From contig CAZMUD010000040.1 of assembly GCA_964569715.1 (NCBI GenBank), positions 1-10,643 on the forward strand: a DNA stretch of 10,643 nucleotides. The letters run 5' to 3'. Position 1 is the first letter of the stretch. The number at the start of each line of letters is the position of its first letter. This document shows, in pieces, positions 6,196 to 10,643 of the stretch. The DNA comes from CAZMUD01 sp964569715. GTDB taxonomy: Bacteria; Chloroflexota; Dehalococcoidia; Dehalococcoidales; UBA2162. The position numbers and the translations under genes were made by a program. The notes beneath the pieces were generated by a model. It saw nothing but the letters and a program-made list of their open reading frames with translations. It was not told the origin of the DNA and made no database searches.

Positions 6196-8187
6196 ATGCG
6201 AAGTCTAACATCAACATTACTAGCCGCTCAGAAGGAAGCCAGTCGTACCCCTTTTGTTAAGGTGGAAGCCAAAAATAAGATTGCTGGTGTAGTGAGGCTT
6301 GATTGGTCGAGGCTTTATACCGGTTCAGAGGATGATTATTTCCATGCTGTAACTATGCCCGGTGATGGCTCACTTATCAGAGCTAGGATAACCCTGCCTG
6401 CCGATTCCAGAAAGCTCTACAGACAGAGGGTGGCTAATCCCGGTCCTTCATCGGATTTCAGTACCTGGACCTACACCAACCAGTATAACTGCATCGTTGT
6501 GGCAGCCGCTTCTCTGGGGGCTGAGGTCTCTATTTTTTGGATAAACTCCAGCAGGCAAATCCGGCGCATAAAGAGCACAGACTATGGTGTTAATTGGGGT
6601 AACCCTGAGCTTATTGATTATTCTGCCACCACCGCCATCTACGGCCTGGCTGCCACCTACAAGCCTAACGGTGATTTGGCTATCTTCTATGCTGACCACG
6701 CCACCCTCTATGTTAAAAAGCATGTCGGCGGTAGCTGGCAGTCTAAAGCTGCCTGGGACAAAACTACCGGTGACCTCTCAGGTGTAGCCGCCTTCTATGA
6801 TAATGACTGGAATCTCTTTGTTACCGGTGAAGATTCGGCAGATAACTTTAAGCTGTGGAGCTTGATATACGGCGATGGTGGCGATTTAGCACTTGGCACC
6901 TGGTCAGACCTTAAGGAGTTCGCCTCAGCTCCCTCGGATGGTAACTTTGAATATTGTAGAGCATTCATAGACAAGCCAGATGTCTATAGGTGCTTCTATA
7001 TTGAGAAATTTACCGGCACCGAAGCCTATAACCGCCCCTTCTGGTCTCCCTCCGTCGCCGATACCAAGTTTCTGGAAAACTTGTGGCATGAGCCAGTCCC
7101 GTGTGACCTGTCAAGTGAGTATGGTGTGGCTATTGCTCACCATGGCGATTATTGTTGGCTGTCTACCCCCTATGGTGTGTGGCGAGCTAAGCTAACACCG
7201 CAGAGCCTCGATTTAACCGCCGATATCCTATCCTTGAGGCAGGAGACTGAGGAGAGCCAGGGAAAGCTAACCATTGAACTCAGGAACGATGACGGACGCT
7301 ATGCCTCGTTGCCGTCACCGCTTGATATTGGCTGCCAGTTAGAGGTCAGCCCTGGCTATGTTACCTCTCAGGGAAACGAGGTCAGCTCAGGGCAAATCTT
7401 TACCTTGGAAGCCTATGAGCACACCAGCTCAGGGGGTAAGGCTAGTCTTTTTCTTTATGCCCTGGATGGGTGGGGAGAGATAAAGGCTTGGAGAGCCAGG
7501 CACCAGTTCCGGTGGAATAAAGCCTCCAGCGAGATGAGCGTTAAGCAAATCCTTGAGTTTGTTCTGGCCAGAGTTGGCTTAAAGCTTGAGGTAAAATCCC
7601 AATCATCCGTTATAACTAACTACTACCCTGATTTCACCATCTACACCAATAATGGGGGCGACATTATCATCAGCAGATTGCTACCCTTCGTCCCTGATGT
7701 GCTGTTTATTGAAGGCAATAAAGCCTACGTGGTGAATCCCCAGTCTTCTGACAGTTCGGTTTATTCCTACGGGCAAGCTCATCCCATATTGGAGGGTAGA
7801 TACCGAAAGGGAGCCTGGGAGCTTAATCGGGTTCAGGTCGAGGGCTACGACCCGGAAAATGAGGAGCAGGTAGTTGTTGATTCCTTCTCCTGGAACCAGA
7901 TAGCCAGGCTCTATGATAGGCTGAACCAACTGGAGGACAGGAATATAGATACCGTGACCAAGGCTGAGCAGAGGGGAGAGGCTTATTTGAGGGAATCTGA
8001 GATAGAATCAGCCGGTGGCACTATTCACATCCCGGTTAATTGTGGCCAGCAGTTATTTGATGTCATTGACATAACCGATAGCCGGGCTGGGCTCACTGTT
8101 GAGAAGAAGAGGGTGCTGGGGCTAACCCTGATTCATAATCCTCGCCGCGGGGAATATGAGCAGCGGCTGTCACTGGGTGCAGTATAG
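6196..8187 (+). CDS. Tail-hub-like protein with N-terminal sialidase-type Asp-box region
   Basis: 663 residues, the largest gene in the window. After a leader (1-80), residues about 90-330 consist of repeated beta strands like a propeller, with one exact Asp box (S-x-D-x-G-x-x-W, residues 127-134) and several looser repeats ending in W. From about 338 the character changes: DILSLRQETEESQGKLTIELRNDDGRY (343-369) resembles the opening of phage hub or minor tail proteins, and the remainder (about 400-663) alternates strands and helices as in baseplate-hub domains. A helix at 565-605 precedes the final beta domain. AGAGGAG lies just before the ATG. It probably forms the tip of the tail and binds a surface glycan. 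Catalytic arginines and other sialidase residues are not evident, so binding is likelier than hydrolysis. Confidence 0.8.
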   Translation: MRSLTSTLLAAQKEASRTPFVKVEAKNKIAGVVRLDWSRLYTGSEDDYFHAVTMPGDGSLIRARITLPADSRKLYRQRVANPGPSSDFSTWTYTNQYNCIVVAAASLGAEVSIFWINSSRQIRRIKSTDYGVNWGNPELIDYSATTAIYGLAATYKPNGDLAIFYADHATLYVKKHVGGSWQSKAAWDKTTGDLSGVAAFYDNDWNLFVTGEDSADNFKLWSLIYGDGGDLALGTWSDLKEFASAPSDGNFEYCRAFIDKPDVYRCFYIEKFTGTEAYNRPFWSPSVADTKFLENLWHEPVPCDLSSEYGVAIAHHGDYCWLSTPYGVWRAKLTPQSLDLTADILSLRQETEESQGKLTIELRNDDGRYASLPSPLDIGCQLEVSPGYVTSQGNEVSSGQIFTLEAYEHTSSGGKASLFLYALDGWGEIKAWRARHQFRWNKASSEMSVKQILEFVLARVGLKLEVKSQSSVITNYYPDFTIYTNNGGDIIISRLLPFVPDVLFIEGNKAYVVNPQSSDSSVYSYGQAHPILEGRYRKGAWELNRVQVEGYDPENEEQVVVDSFSWNQIARLYDRLNQLEDRNIDTVTKAEQRGEAYLRESEIESAGGTIHIPVNCGQQLFDVIDITDSRAGLTVEKKRVLGLTLIHNPRRGEYEQRLSLGAV

Positions 8188-8306
8188 AGATTAGTTATCA
8201 ATCTCACTCCCTTTATGCGCCTCTCCATAATATGGGTATATATTTCTATCATGGGGGTTAGGGTTTGAAGTGGCGAAGCCCCGAATATGCATGTAGTGGG
8301 GAGTTT

Positions 8307-8386
8307 AAGAGGGGCGAAGCCCCTCTTCGGAAACAATCTTCCCCTTCCCCTTATCAAGGGGAAGGGGATAAAGGGGATAGGGTTTC
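8307..8386 (+). repeat. Double-hairpin intergenic repeat, copy C
   Basis: First hairpin: AAGAGGGGC 8307-8315 with GCCCCTCTT 8319-8327, loop GAA. Second hairpin: 13-bp perfect arms 8340-8352 and 8356-8368, loop ATC. An ATAAAGGGGATAGGGTTT tail follows. Its stems differ in sequence from copy B while pairing stays intact, so compensatory changes have kept both hairpins. The rest of 8188-8415 shows only a short inverted repeat after the stop of the tail gene (GAGATT/AATCTC) and a degenerate GGCGAAGCC piece near 8270, and no gene. Confidence 0.82.
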
Positions 8387-8415
8387 AAAATATCTAAAGG
8401 AGGCTTGAGGGTGAA

Positions 8416-8628
8416 ATGAGCTCGAGGAAAGGAGTGCTGAAGAGTTTTAACCCTGGTGACTATACAGCCACCATTCAACTGGCTGGCAGCCATAAGGTTT
8501 ACCTGGAAGGTATTGCTGTGGCTCGTAATCTGCCGGCGGCAGAGATGGCTGTGGGCAGAAAGGTGGCGATTATCTTCTTTGATGAGCACAATGCCAAAGA
8601 GGCGGTGGTGGTAGCTGTTTACACCTAA
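8416..8628 (+). CDS. Small OB-like beta-barrel protein
   Basis: 70 residues, nearly all beta: GVLKSFNPGDYTATIQL, KVYLEGIAVARNLP, GRKVAIIFFDEHN, AVVVAVYT. The spacing of strands, the Gly and Pro turns and the closing hydrophobic strand fit a small OB or SH3-like barrel, as at the N-terminus of gpV/gp5-type tail-tip proteins. It follows the tail-hub-like gene on the same strand after repeat copy C. AAAGGAGG (8396-8403) is 12 bases upstream and a nearer GAGGG lies at 8407-8411. A minor tail-tip or hub-associated protein is the best guess. The family is not identified with certainty, and such a short barrel could serve other roles. Confidence 0.75.
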   Translation: MSSRKGVLKSFNPGDYTATIQLAGSHKVYLEGIAVARNLPAAEMAVGRKVAIIFFDEHNAKEAVVVAVYT

Positions 8629-8650
8629 GCGGGGAAGAAAGAAGGGCAAT

Positions 8651-8751
8651 TATCCCTTAAAGACAAGTAATATAATAAATTATAGATATAACATTATACT
8701 TATTTGTTATTTATTATATGGTAACTATCCCTTGAGGGCAAGTAATATAAT
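8651..8751. repeat. 26-bp near-direct repeat pair in an AT-rich stretch
   Basis: Copies at 8651-8676 and 8726-8751 (TATCCCTT..., ending CAAGTAATATAAT) match at 23 of 26 positions, 75 bases apart. They lie in a very AT-rich stretch (about 23% and 27% G+C in the lines starting at 8641 and 8701) between the last particle gene and the following small gene. AGTAATA (8741-8747) is also complementary to TATTACT (8773-8779). They could be operator sites, replication or partition repeats, or recombination sites; nothing shown decides which. Confidence 0.6.
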
Positions 8752-8804
8752 TTACGATAGATAATACTATATTATTACTGAATTTTATACAAAGGAGTAA
8801 GTAA

Positions 8805-8954
8805 ATGAGTGAGCAAAGTAAATTTGAATTAGCCCAAGAGATAGCCAATAAAATTTCATCTCAATGCAATTCTGAAGCTGAATCTAAAGAACTAATTAAA
8901 CTGATAAAAGAACTCCTTGATGTCAGGTGGGCTATTCCATCGCAGTCTTCGTAA
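8805..8954 (+). CDS. 49-residue helical small protein
   Basis: This short frame reads MSEQSKFELAQEIANKIS, then mostly helical, acidic sequence (ESKELIKLIKELLDV), and ends in WAIPSQSS. AAAGGAG (8791-8797) is eight bases before the ATG, which favours a real gene. It follows the AT-rich repeat region. Its last 23 bases overlap the end of a minus-strand gene. No cysteine pattern, signal peptide or membrane helix is evident (one Cys at 21). No family is recognised. A small regulator or an antitoxin-like partner would fit the size, but there is no direct evidence. Confidence 0.6.
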   Translation: MSEQSKFELAQEIANKISSQCNSEAESKELIKLIKELLDVRWAIPSQSS

Positions 8955-9093
8955 TAGCTTTGTAGGCTTTGTCAAATAGTTTATGCCATTCTGCAATTGA
9001 TGCCTCAGTGAGATTTCCCGTTTTGTGGGGACTCTTTAGTTCTACCATTTGGAAAGCTAGTTCTAGTATCCGTATGCGTTCTTGTTCTCCCAT
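8932..9093 (-). CDS. 53-residue helical small protein, second gene of minus-strand pair
   Basis: Reading leftward from 9093: MGEQERIRILELAFQMVELK, then SPHKTGNLTEASIAEWHKLFDKAYKAITK, ending ME. An AGGAGG site sits seven bases before the ATG, the strongest ribosome site in this part of the window. It starts 28 bases after the stop of the upstream minus-strand gene, so the two probably share a transcript from the promoter at 9315-9342. The protein is predicted to be two helices with a polar linker and has no membrane segment. It overlaps the + strand 49-residue gene tail-to-tail by 23 bases. No family is recognised. Confidence 0.65.
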   Translation of the reverse strand: MGEQERIRILELAFQMVELKSPHKTGNLTEASIAEWHKLFDKAYKAITKTAME

Positions 9094-9121
9094 AATACAC
9101 CTCCTATATAGTATGGATTAT

Positions 9122-9283
9122 CTAAAACTTTTTCCTTATCATACCGTATATGGCGGCTATGTCCACAAGTATTAAACCTACAATGAGGATAGTCTTGGCA
9201 ATTCCTGGTTCGGTAGCGGTTAGGAGAGCACCAGCAATAATGTTGCCAAGGATGAGGTAAATGACATTCTGGAAGTCTTTCAT
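9122..9283 (-). CDS. 53-residue two-helix membrane protein
   Basis: The start at 9283 is chosen because AAGGGGGG lies just upstream and a consensus promoter lies beyond it; a longer frame to 9391 would extend across that promoter. Hydrophobic segments at 7-24 (VIYLILGNIIAGALLTAT) and 31-49 are separated by a short EPG turn, and the protein ends RKKF. This implies a two-pass inner-membrane protein with a short loop and a positively charged cytoplasmic tail. Candidates include a holin-like protein or a membrane-active small toxin, but there is no lysis enzyme nearby and no diagnostic motif. The gene is first of a two-gene minus-strand unit. Confidence 0.7.
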   Translation of the reverse strand: MKDFQNVIYLILGNIIAGALLTATEPGIAKTILIVGLILVDIAAIYGMIRKKF

Positions 9284-9314
9284 ATTTTCCCCCCTTAACA
9301 CAGTGCGGATGATA

Positions 9315-9342
9315 ATTATACTACTTTGATAGGTGGTGTCAA
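9315..9342 (-). promoter_or_regulatory. Consensus sigma-70 promoter for the minus-strand small genes
   Basis: On the minus strand TTGACA (9337-9342) and TATAAT (9315-9320) are both perfect consensus hexamers, separated by 16 bases. Transcription would start near 9308, about 25 bases before the membrane-protein ATG. It faces away from the + strand promoter around 9396-9426, making this a divergent control region. Confidence 0.82.
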
Positions 9343-9363
9343 TACCCACAGGGGGTTCACATA

Positions 9364-9404
9364 TTGACAAAATAGGGACAAATCGGGACAAAAACTTGAC
9401 AAAA
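9364..9404. repeat. Four phased GACAAA direct repeats
   Basis: GACAAA recurs at 9366, 9377, 9387 and 9398, spaced 11, 10 and 11 bases, close to one helical turn. The first and last are preceded by TT, giving TTGACA, and the middle two by GG. Each carries an A tract on the same face of the helix, so the DNA is expected to be curved. The array lies just upstream of and into the -35 of the + strand promoter, between two divergent promoters, which suits a cooperative regulator site. Confidence 0.65.
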
Positions 9405-9426
9405 CTGGTAGCATGTATGCTACACT
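9396..9426 (+). promoter_or_regulatory. Putative promoter for the winged-helix gene
   Basis: TTGACA (9396-9401) is followed by an extended -10, TGC-TACACT (TACACT at 9421-9426), with a long 19-base spacer. Transcription would begin near 9433, about 34 bases before the ATG at 9467. The -35 is perfect and the spacer is longer than usual; a palindrome fills the spacer. Confidence 0.5.
9408..9423. promoter_or_regulatory. 16-bp operator-like palindrome
   Basis: GTAGCATGTATGCTAC has perfect 7-base arms around a central GT. It lies between the -35 and -10 of the + strand promoter, where a bound dimeric repressor would block RNA polymerase. The winged-helix gene next downstream is an obvious candidate for self-regulation, by inference only. 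Confidence 0.65.
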
Positions 9427-9466
9427 ATAGGCTAGATATGTAGGGGGGTAGGTAGGTGGAGGATAT

Positions 9467-9829
9467 ATGGTTAGGGCAACAGATAAAACAAGTCCTCGCA
9501 TTATACGGAGTCCTTTTTCTATTAGCCCACTTCCAACAAGATTCGTTTTGGAGTATTTTACACTTCGGGAAGAATTGAGGCAAGCTAGGCAAAAGTTAGC
9601 TGAATTTGAAAATAGACTCTCTAGGGAGGAAGTGATGGTAGTTAGGGATATAACTAAGGAAGAAGCTAAGGAAGAGATACGACAATTGCTTAAGAGGGGG
9701 CATACTCTTTATTTCTCTGATATTGCCGATAAATTAAGGCTTGACCTTGAGATGGTTGTTGATATTTGTCGGGAACTCCAAGAGAACAAGGAAATTGGGG
9801 TAGATGAAGATGCCCTCACAAGAACATAA
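9467..9829 (+). CDS. Winged-helix-like DNA-binding protein with N-terminal coiled coil
   Basis: 120 residues. After a basic, Ser/Pro-rich leader (1-28), residues about 29-52 form a short coiled coil (LREELRQARQKLAEFENRL). From about 60, ITKEEAKEEIRQLLKRGHTLYFSDIADKLRLDLEMVVDICREL forms a helix-turn-helix of winged-helix type, and EIGVDEDAL ends it as a wing-like strand. GGTGGAGG lies directly before the ATG. The phased repeats and palindrome upstream suggest it controls this divergent region. It overlaps the next ORF by 26 bases in another frame, so they are probably coupled. DNA binding is inferred from the pattern; the family is not identified. Confidence 0.78.
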   Translation: MVRATDKTSPRIIRSPFSISPLPTRFVLEYFTLREELRQARQKLAEFENRLSREEVMVVRDITKEEAKEEIRQLLKRGHTLYFSDIADKLRLDLEMVVDICRELQENKEIGVDEDALTRT

Positions 9830-10001
9830 TAAAGTGGGTGACTCACTAAGGGGCGAGAAGATAATTGCACAAGCTCGTGATATTGACAGACCACGCATTG
9901 TTAAGGGTTCGGGTCGGGATAAGATTCAGAAAACAGCTTTAAGGGGGTCGGCTTATTGTGTGATTGATATGCCCCTAAAATGGATTTTAGAGAAAAAATA
10001 A
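9804..10001 (+). CDS. 65-residue hypothetical basic protein
   Basis: Begins inside the end of the winged-helix gene (26-base overlap, different frame) and ends with TAATG, shared with the next start. The ATG at 9810 may be the true start, because GGGG at 9797-9800 is better spaced to it; the protein then has 63 residues. Visible sequence: SLRGEKIIAQARDIDRPRIVKG, KIQKTALRGSAYCVIDMPLKWILEKK. It is basic, mixed alpha-beta and has one Cys. There is no signal peptide. No family is recognised. Tight overlap on both sides suggests translation coupled to both neighbours. Confidence 0.55.
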   Translation: MKMPSQEHNKVGDSLRGEKIIAQARDIDRPRIVKGSGRDKIQKTALRGSAYCVIDMPLKWILEKK

Positions 10002-10171
10002 TGACAACGAAACAACAAAAGAAGCGGTTCAGTTTTACAAAACAAGACTTTCTGAAAGACTTAAAGAAAGTTAGCAAACCGCTAACAGCTAAACCCTCTC
10101 CAAAACCGTCAAAATATAGGCTTCTCATTATTCCTAAGAGAGTGCTTGGAGAGCAGTATTTAACAAGCTAA
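10001..10171 (+). CDS. 56-residue Lys-rich hypothetical protein
   Basis: The ATG at 10001 shares its first base with the preceding stop (TAATG), the likely re-initiation start; an in-frame ATG at 9980 would add seven residues inside the preceding gene. The protein begins MTTKQQKKRFSFTKQDFLKDLKK, continues through a Lys/Pro/Ser linker (SKPLTAKPSPKPSK) and ends in a strand-like LLIIPKRVL. It is strongly basic, so nucleic-acid binding or a partner of the winged-helix protein is possible. Its stop overlaps the stop of the response regulator gene on the other strand. No family is recognised. Confidence 0.55.
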   Translation: MTTKQQKKRFSFTKQDFLKDLKKVSKPLTAKPSPKPSKYRLLIIPKRVLGEQYLTS

Positions 10172-10643
10172 CGGTTTTCTGGCCTGACAAACTTGTAGCC
10201 CATCCCGTGCTCGGTGACGATAATATTGGGCAATTCAACACTATCCTCCAGTTTCTGTCTCAGGTGCTGAATGTGCACCCTGAGCAGGTCGCGGGCATCA
10301 ATATATGTTTCTCCCCATACCTTAGTTAACAAGCTCTCATGGGTGACTAACCGTCCCTCGTTCCTGATTAGGAGGTAGAGAAGCTTGGATTCGGTGGAGG
10401 TAAGCTTTACCGGCTCCCCATCCAGCATTACCTCGTTACTGGCGAAGTCAACTGATAACTTGCCGCTGACAAAAGGACGTTCCTCGCTGCTAACCGGTAG
10501 CCCTTGGACACGGCGCAGCACCGCCTGCACGCGTGCCACCAATTCAATATGGCTAAAGGGCTTGATTATATAATCATCTGCACCCAGTTCAAGCCCCTTG
10601 GCTACATCAGTATCCTCACCTCTTACCGTTAGCATTATCACCG
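10168..10643 (-). CDS. OmpR/PhoB-type response regulator, C-terminal part (cut by window edge)
   Basis: About 158 residues are visible; the N-terminal part of the receiver, including the phosphorylated Asp, lies beyond the right edge. The first visible codon, GTG, is best read as internal Val in a VIMLTVRGEDTD stretch with the conserved Thr. LGADDYIIKPFS has the conserved Lys of the receiver. The output domain is a winged helix: LTSTESKLLYLLIRNEG, then SLLTKVWGE, DLLRVHIQHLRQKLED (recognition helix), and VTEHGMGYKFV (wing). It binds DNA after phosphorylation by an unseen sensor kinase. It appears to be a host gene, convergent with the small-gene cluster and overlapping its last stop by four bases. 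Confidence 0.93.
   Translation of the reverse strand, partial: VIMLTVRGEDTDVAKGLELGADDYIIKPFSHIELVARVQAVLRRVQGLPVSSEERPFVSGKLSVDFASNEVMLDGEPVKLTSTESKLLYLLIRNEGRLVTHESLLTKVWGETYIDARDLLRVHIQHLRQKLEDSVELPNIIVTEHGMGYKFVRPENR

Noticed and set aside
6574..6600. Active sialidase enzyme
   Set aside because: Only one exact Asp box is seen. Asp boxes are structural, and the catalytic arginine triad and acid/tyrosine pair are not evident, so enzymatic activity is not claimed.
81..8386. CRISPR array
   Set aside because: The repeats are kilobases apart, are imperfect hairpins without regular spacers, and no cas gene is present.
8305..8649. 114-residue minus-strand open frame across repeat copy C and the OB-like gene
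   Set aside because: Part of it is translated hairpin repeat, it overlaps a better supported + strand gene and has no ribosome binding site.
9284..9391. N-terminal extension of the two-helix membrane protein
   Set aside because: It would run across the consensus minus-strand promoter at 9315-9342 and lacks a ribosome site; the start at 9283 has both.
10141..10200. Attachment site at the 3' end of the response regulator gene
   Set aside because: The overlapping stops are suggestive, but no second copy of the sequence and no integrase are visible in the window.

Overview
The window looks like part of a bacterial chromosome carrying a compact phage-type particle module that ends next to an ordinary host gene. 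Mixed base composition, G/C-rich hairpin repeats between genes and the sequence style of the OmpR-type response regulator at the right edge remind me of Dehalococcoidia (Chloroflexota). That placement is recognition by style, not a database result.

Positions 1-250 hold no credible gene. They contain nested hairpins, an intrinsic terminator (81-107) and a plausible promoter (187-216). From 251 to 8628 every gene reads on the + strand, in virion order: a small Cys-rich helix-turn-helix protein; an SPP1 gp6-like portal; a coiled-coil scaffold candidate; an HK97-fold-type major capsid protein; a beta-rich protein of unknown function; a LamG/concanavalin-like protein; a small unknown protein; an adaptor-like head-completion protein; a small charged protein; a 663-residue protein joining a sialidase-like Asp-box region to a tail-hub-like C-terminus; and a 70-residue OB-like protein. 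Genes 251-5649 are tightly packed, with 8-base and 4-base overlaps. Two further copies of a double-hairpin repeat (5700-5772 and 8307-8386) split off the last three genes.

No terminase large subunit, maturation protease, tape-measure, tail-tube, sheath, lysis gene or integrase is visible. The particle would be short-tailed or tail-poor, or its other genes lie elsewhere. A domesticated or gene-transfer-agent-like element is possible but unproven.

From 8629 to 10171 the sequence changes character. A very AT-rich stretch with a 26-base near-direct repeat precedes a 49-residue ORF. Two 53-residue genes on the minus strand (one with two membrane helices) follow a consensus promoter. A facing control region has four helically phased GACAAA repeats and a 16-base palindrome between -35 and -10. 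It drives a winged-helix-like protein and two overlapping small ORFs. The last of these converges, stop codon over stop codon, on the response regulator, which runs off the right edge.
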